Assembly: GCF_041260665.1 (NCBI RefSeq)
Contig: NZ_JBGCCT010000009.1
Coordinates: 186,001-250,000, forward strand
From: Catenulispora sp. GP43
GTDB lineage: Bacteria > Actinomycetota > Actinomycetes > Streptomycetales > Catenulisporaceae
DNA length: 64,000 nucleotides
Reading direction: 5' to 3'
In this document: positions 8,387-16,681 of the stretch, one piece after another
How the letters are laid out: every line of letters starts with the position of its first letter
How positions within the stretch are numbered: the first letter of the stretch is position 1
Translations under genes and position numbers: made by a program
Notes under the pieces: model-generated
Told to the model about the DNA's origin: nothing
Seen by the model: only the letters and a program-made list of their open reading frames with translations
Database searches by the model: none

Positions 8387-11044
8387 GTCCTCGAAGAAGT
8401 CCCCGAGGTGCAGGTCGATCGCGATGAGCCCGTCGTCGCCGGCGGCGATGAGCAGCCCGTCGCCGGCCAGGGCCAGGGCCTTCGGCGCCCAGCCGAGCGG
8501 TATCGGCCGGCCGGTGCGCGCCTCGGCGAGGTCCCACACCGTCACGCAGCCGTCGGCCCAGGCCACCGCGGCGACCGGGCCGACCTCCGTGAGCGCGGCC
8601 GTGACCGCCGTGACCGGCACGCCGCGGTCCTCCACCGGCAGCAGGCCGGCGTCGGCGGGCACGGCCCAGAGCCGGAACGTCCCGTCCTGGCCGCCGGAGA
8701 GCGCGAACAGCACGTCCATGTCGGGCATCCAGATGGCCGACACCGCGGTCACCACCCCGGAGTGCTGGTCCTCGGGATCGGCGATGAGCTCCTCGGTGTC
8801 GACGTCCCAGACATGCACGCGGCCGTCGCCGGCCCCGAACACCAACGCGTCCCGCGCGACCGCCACCGCGGTCACGGCGGTGTCCGGCAGCACATCGCGC
8901 ACGGCGGCCACGGCCTTGCGCGGCGCGGTCGGCCCCAGCGCGGCCAGCCGCCGGCTGGAGTCGGTGAGCACCAGGCTCGGCGAGGCGTCCACCACGGCGG
9001 CGGCCCGGGCCTTCACCATCACCGGCGACGCCGGCCGCCCGACGATGCGCCCGCTACGGGGATCGAGGCGGTAGGCGCGGGCCAGGTCGTCTATGGCGAC
9101 CAGCACCTCCGGCGGCGTGGGCTCCGGATCGGGGAGCCAGGCGCCGGCCGGGGAGGCCGCGACGGGAGTGAGGAGGATGCCGGGGCCGGCGTGGGCCGGC
9201 TCGGCGGCCTCGGCGACGGGGGCCGCGGCGGGGGCGGGCACGGTGACGGTCGGGCCGTGGGCACCCGCCGAAGGAGCAGAACCGGCGGCGGGCGAACCGG
9301 CGGCCGAAGCGACAGCCGAACCGGCGGCATTGTGCGGAGCGGCGACTTGCGAGCCGGCATCCGGACCGCCGACGGCAGCCAAACCGGCGACCAGCGGACC
9401 GGGGACCTGCGAGCCGGCGCCCGGACCGCCGGCGGCGGCCAGACCGGCGATGGTCGGCGTTGCCTGCGCCACCCCCGCCGCCGCCACCGCCAGTGCCGCC
9501 ACCGGCCCCGGCCAGGGCGTGGGCCGCGGCGTGTCCGGCGGCAGCGGGCGCCAGCCGGCCCAGCGGGTCAGCCAGGGGATCGGGTCGCCGACCGGGGCGC
9601 CGTCGGAGGGCCGGGTGCCGCGAGTGTAGGGCGCCACCGCCTCGGCCAGCGCGTGGTCGCCGACGGCCAGGGCGGCGCCGTGCAGGATGGCCGCGCGCTC
9701 CGGGACCGTGGTCGAGTTCGTGAGGGCCTGGCCCGCGACCCGCCAGGCCGCGCGGGTGCCGGGGGCCACCGCGCTGCCGAGGGCGTCGATGGCGGTGGAC
9801 AGGGCCGGCTGCTGGACCAGGACCAGGTTGGCCGGTTCCAGGACGATCTGGTCGGCGATGCCCTCGCGGAAGGCGACGTCGAAGGGGACCGCCGCCAGTT
9901 TCCAGGGCCGCTCGTCGCTGGCGGCGAGCAGGCCGGCGTGCCGTTTGGAGGCCAGGCTCAGGATCTCGCGGGCCTTGGTGGGGTTCGGATACGCCTGCGG
10001 GGCCGCGGCGCCGCCGGAGGGGACCAGGTCGTCCAGCCAGGCCGCGAACTCGGCGCGGTCGGTCCAGCGGTGCTCGCCCAGGTCTATGACGGTCGCCGAG
10101 CTGTCGGCGCGGGCCGCGACGTCCACCACGTCCGCGTGCGCCGACTCCACGATCAGCCGCACGCCCGGCACCGCCAGCAGCGGCGCGATCAGCTGCGCGA
10201 GCACCGCCTCACGGGCCGAGCCGTCGCGCAGGTGTCCGGCGAGATCGAGTTCGGAGATCAGGATCGTGACTCGCGACCAGCGGCCGGCCTCGTGGAGCGG
10301 TTCCGCGACGCCGGCCGACAGGTCCCACGTCGCCGACCGGCTTCCCGGCACGCGGGAACGCGCACTGGCACCGGCACCGGCACCGGCACCGGCACCGGCA
10401 CTGGCACTGGCACTGGCACTGGCACCAGGGTGGCCGTCCGCGGCCGATCCGTCGGCAACCGATCCACCGGCAGCTGATCCACCGGCGGCGGCATCGGCCT
10501 CGGCCCCGGCATCGGCGTCGGCATCCCGGCCGGCCGGCCGGCCGCCGGCAGCACCGCCGCCCGCCGCGCCACTCAGCCCACCAGCAGCACCAGTGCTCAG
10601 CCCGTCAGCCGCGACCCCGTCCGCGATCCCCGGCCCGAACCCCGACCCGCCGGACTTCCCGGAGTCCTCGCCGGTCTCCGAGCCGCTGCCCCGCAGCCGC
10701 GCCGCGAGCGCCGGCGCCAGCGCCGCGGTGTCCGCCACGGCCACGCCGAGCTGCCCGGCCAGCTGCCAGGCCAGCACCCGCGGCGTCAGCCCGCGCGCCG
10801 AGACCCACGCGAAGCGCTCGTCGTCGGCGGCCTCGGCCAGCACCGCCAGCTCCGAGGACGCCCAGGCCAGCGTGAACGTCTTGCCCGCGCCGCGCGGCCC
10901 GGTCACCAGCAGCAGCCGCGGCACCCGGGCGGCGTCGCGCTCGGCGGCCGGCTCGGTCAGCCAGCCCACCACCGCGCGGCACACGCCGCCCCGCCCGGCG
11001 GGCAGCACCGTGCTCGGCGCCGCCGGCCCCCCGCCCGCCGCCAT
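8384..11044 (-). CDS. P-loop ATPase with C-terminal WD-repeat domain
   Basis: An 886-residue protein. Residues 49-56 form a Walker A (GPRGAGKT) in an N-terminal AAA/STAND-like module with an ILISELDLAGH segment further on. A long Ala/Gly/Ser/Pro-rich linker interrupts that module (around residues 140-225) and another follows mid-protein. The C-terminus holds degenerate WD-like blades (GRVHVWDV, GTFRLWAV, GCVTVWDL). The overall plan of NTPase plus WD sensor suggests a STAND-type signalling or scaffolding protein, but no catalytic output domain is visible. The ATG lies 3 nt after the parE stop, so the two are almost certainly one operon with coupled translation. A hexanucleotide repeat at 10362-10427 encodes an Ser-Ala/Gly-Ala run. 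Confidence 0.85.
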   Translation of the reverse strand: MAAGGGPAAPSTVLPAGRGGVCRAVVGWLTEPAAERDAARVPRLLLVTGPRGAGKTFTLAWASSELAVLAEAADDERFAWVSARGLTPRVLAWQLAGQLGVAVADTAALAPALAARLRGSGSETGEDSGKSGGSGFGPGIADGVAADGLSTGAAGGLSGAAGGGAAGGRPAGRDADADAGAEADAAAGGSAAGGSVADGSAADGHPGASASASASAGAGAGAGAGASARSRVPGSRSATWDLSAGVAEPLHEAGRWSRVTILISELDLAGHLRDGSAREAVLAQLIAPLLAVPGVRLIVESAHADVVDVAARADSSATVIDLGEHRWTDRAEFAAWLDDLVPSGGAAAPQAYPNPTKAREILSLASKRHAGLLAASDERPWKLAAVPFDVAFREGIADQIVLEPANLVLVQQPALSTAIDALGSAVAPGTRAAWRVAGQALTNSTTVPERAAILHGAALAVGDHALAEAVAPYTRGTRPSDGAPVGDPIPWLTRWAGWRPLPPDTPRPTPWPGPVAALAVAAAGVAQATPTIAGLAAAGGPGAGSQVPGPLVAGLAAVGGPDAGSQVAAPHNAAGSAVASAAGSPAAGSAPSAGAHGPTVTVPAPAAAPVAEAAEPAHAGPGILLTPVAASPAGAWLPDPEPTPPEVLVAIDDLARAYRLDPRSGRIVGRPASPVMVKARAAAVVDASPSLVLTDSSRRLAALGPTAPRKAVAAVRDVLPDTAVTAVAVARDALVFGAGDGRVHVWDVDTEELIADPEDQHSGVVTAVSAIWMPDMDVLFALSGGQDGTFRLWAVPADAGLLPVEDRGVPVTAVTAALTEVGPVAAVAWADGCVTVWDLAEARTGRPIPLGWAPKALALAGDGLLIAAGDDGLIAIDLHLGDFFED
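10362..10427. repeat. Hexanucleotide tandem repeat, 11 units
   Basis: Eleven uninterrupted GCACYG units (GCACTG, five GCACCG, four GCACTG, then GCACCA) lie in frame in the P-loop/WD gene and encode alternating Ala with Ser or Gly. Because the unit is two codons long, slippage would change linker length without a frameshift. Confidence 0.95.
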
Positions 11045-11047
11045 CGC

Positions 11048-13153
11048 TTAGGCGTCGATCCGGGATCGGTCCAGGACCGCGGCCGAGTTGATGATGAACT
11101 CGCGGCGGGGCGCCACGTCGTTGCCCATCAGCAGGTCGAAGGCCTTGTCGGCGGATTCGCCGTCGGCCACGGTGATGCGGCGCAGGGTCCGGTGGCGCGG
11201 GTCCATCGTGGTCTCGGCCAGCTGGTCGGCGTCCATCTCGCCCAGGCCCTTGTAGCGCTGGATCGGCTCCTTGATCCGCTTGCCCTTCTTCAGCAGCTCG
11301 GCGACCGTGCGGCGCATCTCGCTGTCCGAGTACGTGTAGATGTACTCGTTCTTCGCCCGGCCCGCGCCGATCACCTCGATGCGGTGCAGCGGCGGGACGG
11401 CGGCGTAGACGCGGCCGGCCTCCAGCATGGGCCGCATGTACCGGTGGAACAGCGTCAGCAGCAGGCAGCGGATGTGCGAGCCGTCGACGTCGGCGTCGGC
11501 CATCAGGATCACCTTGCCGTAGCGCGCCTGGTCGATGTCGAACGACCGGCCCGAGCCCGCGCCGACGACCTGGATGATGGACGCGCACTCGGCGTTCTTC
11601 AGCATGTCGGCGATCGAGGACTTCTGGACGTTCAGGATCTTGCCGCGGATCGGCAGCAGCGCCTGGAACTCGGAGTTGCGCGCGGCCTTGGCCGAGCCCA
11701 TCGCCGAGTCACCCTCGATGATGAACATCTCGGAGCGGTCGACGTCGTCGGAGCGGCAGTCGGCCAGCTTGGCCGGCAGCGCCGAGGTCTCCAGCGCGTT
11801 CTTGCGGCGCTGGGCCTCCTTGTGCTGGCGCGCGGTGATCCGGGTCCGGGCGGCGTTGGCGATCTTCTCCAGCACGCCCCGGGCCATCGGCTTGTCGTTG
11901 CGCTTGGCCGAGGTCAGGAACTCCTTGAAGGAGTTCTCCACGACGCGGGCCACGATCCGCCTGGCCGCCGGGGTGCCCAGGACCTCCTTGGTCTGGCCCT
12001 CGAACTGCGGCTCGGCCAGCCGGACGGTGACCACCGTGGTCAGGCCCTCGAAGACGTCGTCGCGGATCACGTCGTCGTCGTTGACCTTCAGCAGTTTGGC
12101 CGCCCGCAGCTGCTCGTTGGCCGCCTTCAGCAGACCGCGGCCGAAGCCGTCGAGGTGGGTGCCGCCCTTGGGGGTGGCGATGATGTTCACGAAGGAGCGG
12201 ACCACGGTGTCGTACTCGGTGCCCCAGCGCAGCGCCACGTCCACGAACAGCTCGCGCTCGATGTCCGCCGGGGTCATGTGGCCCTGGTCGTCCAGCATCG
12301 GGACGGTCTCGGTGAACTTGCCCGAGCCGGTGAAGCGCAGCGTGTCGGTGATCGGGCGGTCCGGCGCCAGGAACTCCACGAACTCCGAGATGCCGCCGGC
12401 GTAGGAGAAGACCTCCTCGTTGTGACCGCCGTCACGCTCGTCGACCACCTTGATGGTCAGGCCCGGCACCAGGAACGCGGTCTGCCGCGCGCGGGAGTAC
12501 AGCTCGTCCAGGACGAACTCGGCGTCCTTCAGGAAGATCTGCCGGTCCGGCCAGAAGCGGGTGCGGGTGCCGGTGGGCGCGGCGCCCTTGGCGCGCGAGA
12601 CCTTGCCGACCTTGCGCAGCCCCGACTCGGGCTTGAACTTCGCCTCGGGGCCGTCCCCGTCGAACACGCCGGGGATCCCGCGCTGGAAGGAGATCGCGTG
12701 CACGCTGCCGGCCCGGTCGACCTCCATGTCCACCCGCGAGCTGAGCGCGTTGACCACGGAGGCGCCGACGCCGTGCAGGCCGCCGGAGGCGGCGTAGGAG
12801 CCGCCGCCGAACTTGCCGCCGGCGTGCAGCTTGGTCATCACGACCTCGACGCCGGACAGGCCGGTCTTGGGCTCCACGTCCACCGGGATGCCTCGGCCCT
12901 GGTCCCGGACCTCGGCCGAGCCGTCCTTGTGCAGGACGATCTCGATCTTGTCCCCGAACCCGGCCAGCGCCTCGTCGACCGAGTTGTCGATGATCTCCCA
13001 CAGGCAGTGCATGAGACCCCGGCCGTCGTTCGAGCCGATGTACATGCCCGGCCGCTTGCGGACCGCGTCGAGTCCCTCGAGGACAAGGAGGTGCCGCGCG
13101 GTGTAGGAGCCATCCTTGTCGGCGGACGGCGCGGGCCTGCCTTGCGCACTCAC
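11048..13153 (-). CDS. parE: DNA topoisomerase IV subunit B
   Basis: A 701-residue ATPase subunit of topoisomerase IV. The GHKL ATP-binding motifs are EIIDNSVDEAL, DQGRGIPVD and GGLHGVGASVVNAL, the transducer carries GGTHLDGF, and the TOPRIM metal motifs are EGDSAMGSAK and MADADVDGSHI. The C-terminal QRYKGLGEMDADQL is the family signature. EGDSAMG in place of EGDSAGG is the form found in actinobacterial ParE. The GTG start at 13153 is preceded by GGAAGG at good spacing. It makes the active enzyme with the ParC subunit at the left edge of the window. The downstream P-loop/WD gene starts 3 nt after its stop. A 323-nt non-coding region separates it from the divergent gene at 13477. Confidence 0.96.
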   Translation of the reverse strand: MSAQGRPAPSADKDGSYTARHLLVLEGLDAVRKRPGMYIGSNDGRGLMHCLWEIIDNSVDEALAGFGDKIEIVLHKDGSAEVRDQGRGIPVDVEPKTGLSGVEVVMTKLHAGGKFGGGSYAASGGLHGVGASVVNALSSRVDMEVDRAGSVHAISFQRGIPGVFDGDGPEAKFKPESGLRKVGKVSRAKGAAPTGTRTRFWPDRQIFLKDAEFVLDELYSRARQTAFLVPGLTIKVVDERDGGHNEEVFSYAGGISEFVEFLAPDRPITDTLRFTGSGKFTETVPMLDDQGHMTPADIERELFVDVALRWGTEYDTVVRSFVNIIATPKGGTHLDGFGRGLLKAANEQLRAAKLLKVNDDDVIRDDVFEGLTTVVTVRLAEPQFEGQTKEVLGTPAARRIVARVVENSFKEFLTSAKRNDKPMARGVLEKIANAARTRITARQHKEAQRRKNALETSALPAKLADCRSDDVDRSEMFIIEGDSAMGSAKAARNSEFQALLPIRGKILNVQKSSIADMLKNAECASIIQVVGAGSGRSFDIDQARYGKVILMADADVDGSHIRCLLLTLFHRYMRPMLEAGRVYAAVPPLHRIEVIGAGRAKNEYIYTYSDSEMRRTVAELLKKGKRIKEPIQRYKGLGEMDADQLAETTMDPRHRTLRRITVADGESADKAFDLLMGNDVAPRREFIINSAAVLDRSRIDA

Positions 13154-13476
13154 TTGCGGACCTTCCTCTCCCTCGTCGATTCATGATCGACTCTCGTCAC
13201 TCGAACACAGTTTCGCATCAATGGTAGCGACGGCAGGGCCAGCGTACCGGGAGCTTCCCCCCGGCGAGTCCATGTGACCGGCACAACACTCTGAGGCACG
13301 AAGGCTCACCCTCCGTGCCGGCGGTGACACCGAACGTTGAGTTTCCTCACGGTTCGCCCCCTTTCCCCGTACGCTCTCAGCGAACGTGACGCTTTCGACG
13401 CCGAATCACTAGCGCGGGAACACCGAACGCCTGCTTTGATGTTGTTCCGGGTACCACACAGAAAGCAGGTGCGACC
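13154..13476. other. Divergent intergenic region, parE and zinc-ribbon gene
   Basis: No coding sequence is supported here. The region must hold the parE promoter (right-to-left) and that of the small gene at 13477. It includes an inverted repeat CCGGCAC (13278-13284) / GTGCCGG (13315-13321), and a TACCAC hexamer near 13452. No promoter is certain. Confidence 0.5.
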
Positions 13477-13710
13477 GTGACCACTGCAGTCCTGACCCCG
13501 ACTGAGCCGCTCAAGGCCTCCGACCGCTGCGACCGCTGCGGAGCCGCTGCTTACGTGCGCGTCGTCCTGGGTGGCGGCGAGCTTCTCTTCTGCGCCCACC
13601 ACGGCAAGAAGTACAACGAGAGCCTGGCTAAGGTCGCTATCGAGATACACGACTTCTCCGACCAGCTGACCGCAGAATCCAAGACCGCCGCCGCCGAGGA
13701 AGAGCGCTGA
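13477..13710 (+). CDS. Small zinc-ribbon protein (DUF7455-like)
   Basis: A 77-residue protein. The core is RCDRCGAAAYVRVVLGGGEL followed by LFCAHHGKKYNESL: one CxxC pair and a C-x2-H type pair that would bind a single zinc ion. The N-terminus is short and flexible and the C-terminus acidic. The same small protein occurs next to hrdB and topoisomerase IV genes in Streptomyces-like genomes, so the position is conserved, but its function is unknown to me. The GTG start at 13477 has AGGTG upstream. It is followed by a perfect-stem terminator, so it is probably monocistronic. Confidence 0.88.
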   Translation: MTTAVLTPTEPLKASDRCDRCGAAAYVRVVLGGGELLFCAHHGKKYNESLAKVAIEIHDFSDQLTAESKTAAAEEER

Positions 13711-13785
13711 CCTGAAGCGCAGCACGACCCGGCCTGATTGCGTAGACCTGTAACGGACGATCCGATAACGGCTACTGCTCTTGCG

Positions 13786-13822
13786 GAAGGCCCCGACTCC
13801 GGATGACGGAGTCGGGGCCTTC
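13786..13822 (+). terminator. Hairpin terminator after the zinc-ribbon gene
   Basis: A 16-bp perfect stem (13786-13801 with 13807-13822, loop GATGA) has no T-tract, which is common for high-GC actinomycetes. Confidence 0.8.
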
Positions 13823-13876
13823 GCTGTGAGCTGAGTCACACATGATCGCAAAGAGTGTTTCCTTCATCACTTTTGG

Positions 13877-14224
13877 TCATGCGGCGGTCATGTCGCCCGG
13901 TTCAGAGAAGACCAAACGCTGGTCACCGAAGTCAGCGACGATCTCCAGGCGACCGCCCAGCGCCTCGACGTACGCGGCCAGCGTGCGCAGCTCGGTAGCT
14001 CCGTCCTTGGCGTGCTCGATCGCGGAGACGCGCCCCTGGCTGATCCCCATCCGGTCCGCCACCTCGACCTGGGTCAACCCCATCCGCCGCCGCATCTCGG
14101 CGAGGCGGAAGGCGCGCTGCTCCGCTCGCAACCGCTCCACGCCGGCGGCGATCTCAACCTGGTCCTGGGCTTCAGGGAAGAACTCGTCGAGGAACCCCTG
14201 CCGGTCATAGCTGTGGGTGCTCAT
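13877..14224 (-). CDS. XRE-family antitoxin (HigA-like)
   Basis: A 115-residue helix-turn-helix protein. The HTH is MGLTQVEVADRMGISQGRVS at about residues 48-67, followed by SAIEHAKDGATELRTLAAYVEALGG split across the dimerisation region and an ADFGDQRLVF strand, typical of antitoxins encoded after a RelE/HigB-type toxin. The ATG overlaps the toxin stop by ATGA (14221-14224), so it was translationally coupled to the toxin. The toxin gene is damaged while this gene is intact, leaving an orphan antitoxin that may still repress the palindrome-bearing promoter at 14519-14548. Confidence 0.9.
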   Translation of the reverse strand: MSTHSYDRQGFLDEFFPEAQDQVEIAAGVERLRAEQRAFRLAEMRRRMGLTQVEVADRMGISQGRVSAIEHAKDGATELRTLAAYVEALGGRLEIVADFGDQRLVFSEPGDMTAA

Positions 14225-14498
14225 CGCCCCTCTTGCTCCTTCAGATACGCGGCGTAGCGAGCCTCCGCCAACGGTACGGCGACGCGATACCAAGCATTCC
14301 ACTGCCCCGTTTTGTCTCCTGCGACCAGGAGCACCGCCCGGCGCCACGCACCATGGATGCGGTCCGCCAAGGGTCCAGCCCGGCTTCCAGCACCATCGAA
14401 ACGGCTTGCCCCACAAGCAGCGCCGTCGATCGATCGGTCCTGCGCAACTCATGCAGCCAAGCCCGGACCTCAGGAACCATCTCCAAGCTGTAGCTCAC
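14221..14498 (-). pseudogene. Broken RelE/HigB-type toxin gene
   Basis: The first frame, starting at GTG 14498, encodes the family N-terminus (SYSLEMVPEVRAWLHELRR, then TALLVGQAVSMVLEAG). From 14370 onward the recognisable sequence continues in a different frame: LADRIHGAWRRAVLLVAGDK, then TGQWNAWYRVAVPLAEARYA, up to the stop at 14221-14223. So a frameshift lies near 14371-14380, and the central ~30 residues expected between ADRIHG and WRRAVLLVAGDK (the family's LKELRP...EVRILF core) are absent, an internal deletion. The product of the uninterrupted first frame would run off into unrelated residues and stop at 14241. The toxin is therefore very probably inactive. Confidence 0.85.
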
Positions 14499-14518
14499 GC
14501 ACGTTTACCTTTCTCCAG

Positions 14519-14548
14519 ATATTACGCTTGCATAATATTCGCGGCAAA
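14519..14548 (-). promoter_or_regulatory. Toxin-antitoxin promoter with palindromic operator
   Basis: Reading on the minus strand, TTTGCC (14548-14543), an 18-nt spacer and TAATAT (14524-14519) form a good promoter. The 20-bp near-palindrome ATATTACGCTTGCATAATAT (14519-14538) overlaps the -10 and spacer, as expected for autoregulation by the HTH antitoxin. The A/T richness contrasts sharply with the surrounding DNA. Confidence 0.7.
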
Positions 14549-14600
14549 CGGGCAGGCCCTGGCCTCGTGCACAAGCTCATCCAGACGAGTGAGCACAACG

Positions 14601-14634
14601 AAGTGCGGCCGCCCCTTCCGGGACGGCCGCACTT
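14601..14634. terminator. Hairpin terminator downstream of hrdB
   Basis: The 11-bp arms AAGTGCGGCCG (14601-14611) and CGGCCGCACTT (14624-14634) enclose an inner CCC/GGG hairpin. It lies 17 nt past the hrdB stop. The T-run is on the plus-strand side, so it may work in both directions. Confidence 0.75.
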
Positions 14635-14651
14635 TTTCGAACCACGGACTC

Positions 14652-16343
14652 CTAGTCCAGGTAGTCCCGCAGAACCTGCGAGCGCGACGGGTGCCGCAGC
14701 TTGGACATCGTCTTGGACTCGATCTGCCGGATCCGCTCGCGCGTCACCCCGTAGACCTTGCCGATCTCGTCCAGCGTCTTGGGCTGGCCGTCGGTCAGCC
14801 CGAAGCGCATGGACACCACGCCGGCCTCGCGCTCGCTGAGCGTGTCCAGGACCGAGTGCAGCTGTTCCTGCAGCAGCGTGAACGACACCGCGTCGGCCGG
14901 GACGACCGCCTCGGAGTCCTCGATGAGGTCGCCGAACTCGCTGTCGCCGTCCTCGCCCAGCGGGGTGTGCAGGGAGATCGGCTCGCGGCCGTACTTCTGG
15001 ACCTCGACGACCTTCTCGGGCGTCATGTCCAGCTCCTTGGCCAGCTCCTCCGGGGTGGGCTCGCGCCCGAGGTCCTGGAGCATCTGGCGCTGCACGCGGG
15101 CCAGCTTGTTGATGACCTCGACCATGTGGACCGGGATGCGGATGGTGCGCGCCTGGTCGGCCATGGCGCGGGTGATGGCCTGACGGATCCACCACGTCGC
15201 GTAGGTCGAGAACTTGTAGCCCTTGGTGTAGTCGAACTTCTCCACCGCGCGGATCAGGCCCAGGTTGCCCTCCTGGATCAGGTCCAGGAACAGCATGCCG
15301 CGGCCGGTGTAGCGCTTGGCCAGGGAGACCACCAGGCGGAGGTTCGCCTCCAGCAGGTGGTTCTTGGCCCGGCGGCCGTCCTCGGCGATGATGTCCAGCT
15401 CGCGCCGGAACTCCGGGGTCAGCGGCTCGCCGTCGTTCAGCTTCTCCTCGGCGAACAGGCCGGCCTCGATGCGCTTGGCGAGCTCGACCTCCTGCTCGGC
15501 GTTGAGCAGCGGGACCTTGCCGATCTGCTTGAGGTAGTCCTTCACCGGGTCGGCGGTGGCGCCGGCGGAGGCGACCTGCTGGGCCGGGGCGTCGTCCTCG
15601 TCGTCGGACAGGACGAAACCCTCCTCCTTGTCCTCGCCGGGGGTGGCCCCGTCGGTCTCGGAGGTCTCCTCGCCTTCCTCGTCGGTCGTGGCGGCCTCCA
15701 TGTCGGGGCCGTCCTCGTCGTCGAGTTCGATCTCCAGGTCGACTTCTTCCTCGAGTTCGACGTCCTCGCCGTCCTCGCCGTCGCCCTTCTTGCCGGCGGT
15801 CTTCTTGGCCGGCACGGCCTTCTTGGCCGCCGCCTTCTTGGCCGGGCCGGAGCCCGACTCGCCGTCGGTGCCGTCGGCCTTGGCCGCGGCGGTCTTCTTG
15901 GCCGCGGTCTTCTTGACCGCGGCGGTCTTCTTGGCCGAGGCCGCGCCGGCCTCGGTCTCTGCATCGCCGGAGGCGCCGTTGGCGGCCGCGACAGCCGGGG
16001 CGGCGGTCTTGGCGGCGGCCTTCTTGACCGTCGTCGCCTTGGCCGCCGTGGCCGTGGTCGTCTTCTTGGCCGCGGTCTTGCTCGCCGCGGCGACGCGCTT
16101 GCGCGCGACCCCGGCGCTCTGCATGGCGTTGACCGTCAGGTCGACGCCCTCCTCGTGCAGCACGGTGGTCAAAGCCCGCATGACGCTCTTGGCCTTGGCC
16201 ATCGGGATGTCCGCCTCTTCAAAGGCTTGCCGTACCTCGTCTGCGGCAATGTGTCCCTGCGCCCTGCCCCGCTCGATGAGCGCCACGAGGTGGGCGGACT
16301 CGGCGATCTCGGCGGGCAGTGGACGGGAAGTGCTGGCCGACAC
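14652..16343 (-). CDS. hrdB: Principal RNA polymerase sigma factor
   Basis: A 563-residue group 1 sigma-70 factor that directs RNA polymerase to housekeeping promoters. From region 1.2 on ([20 protein letters not shown]) it carries all conserved regions: the region 2 core [20 protein letters not shown] for -10 recognition, region 3 and the region 4 helix-turn-helix [20 protein letters not shown] for the -35, ending LRDYLD. The N-terminus [15 protein letters not shown] matches Streptomyces HrdB and fixes the GTG start at 16343, which has GAGAGGG upstream. A frame extending further upstream is not coding. Between about residues 75 and 250 lie a Lys/Ala/Thr-rich segment of repeated KKTAAKK-like units and then a strongly acidic segment, the usual actinobacterial insertion of variable length. 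Confidence 0.97.
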   Translation of the reverse strand: MSASTSRPLPAEIAESAHLVALIERGRAQGHIAADEVRQAFEEADIPMAKAKSVMRALTTVLHEEGVDLTVNAMQSAGVARKRVAAASKTAAKKTTTATAAKATTVKKAAAKTAAPAVAAANGASGDAETEAGAASAKKTAAVKKTAAKKTAAAKADGTDGESGSGPAKKAAAKKAVPAKKTAGKKGDGEDGEDVELEEEVDLEIELDDEDGPDMEAATTDEEGEETSETDGATPGEDKEEGFVLSDDEDDAPAQQVASAGATADPVKDYLKQIGKVPLLNAEQEVELAKRIEAGLFAEEKLNDGEPLTPEFRRELDIIAEDGRRAKNHLLEANLRLVVSLAKRYTGRGMLFLDLIQEGNLGLIRAVEKFDYTKGYKFSTYATWWIRQAITRAMADQARTIRIPVHMVEVINKLARVQRQMLQDLGREPTPEELAKELDMTPEKVVEVQKYGREPISLHTPLGEDGDSEFGDLIEDSEAVVPADAVSFTLLQEQLHSVLDTLSEREAGVVSMRFGLTDGQPKTLDEIGKVYGVTRERIRQIESKTMSKLRHPSRSQVLRDYLD

Positions 16344-16681
16344 GAAAACCCTCTCGCTACTGGATGGCAACCACCCGCTTCCGACGTGAGCCGGGATACG
16401 GCCCGAGCGCGGTTCACGCGCGGCGGCCCGTCTTGCTCTGTGTCGGGTTCGTGTGGAAGATTCCGATCGCGCCGCGGATCCGGCCGGTCGCACCCGGTCG
16501 TTCCGCATTGCACGCGACATAGCATTGTGGCACGCCGATGTATTCCCCCGGCACCGGTTAGCCGGTAATCGGCGGGCACCGCCTTCAGAACGCCTCTCGG
16601 CGTCCCCCGACACGGCGGTGCCCCGCACCACTGATCACGATCCGGTGTCACGCCACCGGATCGGCTCGATCACCGGCTGTG
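16344..16681 (-). other. hrdB upstream region
   Basis: No gene is seen in these 338 nt. It must contain the hrdB promoter(s) and a leader of up to ~200 nt. The imperfect hairpin ACCGG-TTAG-CCGGT near 16553-16566 could end the GntR transcript that enters from 16682. No promoter hexamer pair is convincing. Confidence 0.4.

Noticed and set aside
10362-10427. CRISPR-like array
   Set aside because: The units are 6 nt with no spacers, and lie in a coding linker.
7817-10477. Open frame of ~886 codons on the plus strand
   Set aside because: It is antisense to the P-loop/WD gene and out of frame with the phosphatase. The encoded sequence is Arg/Gly/Ala-rich noise.
14601-14640. T-rich hairpin as terminator of a plus-strand gene
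   Set aside because: No plus-strand gene ends there. It is better seen as the hrdB terminator acting in either direction.
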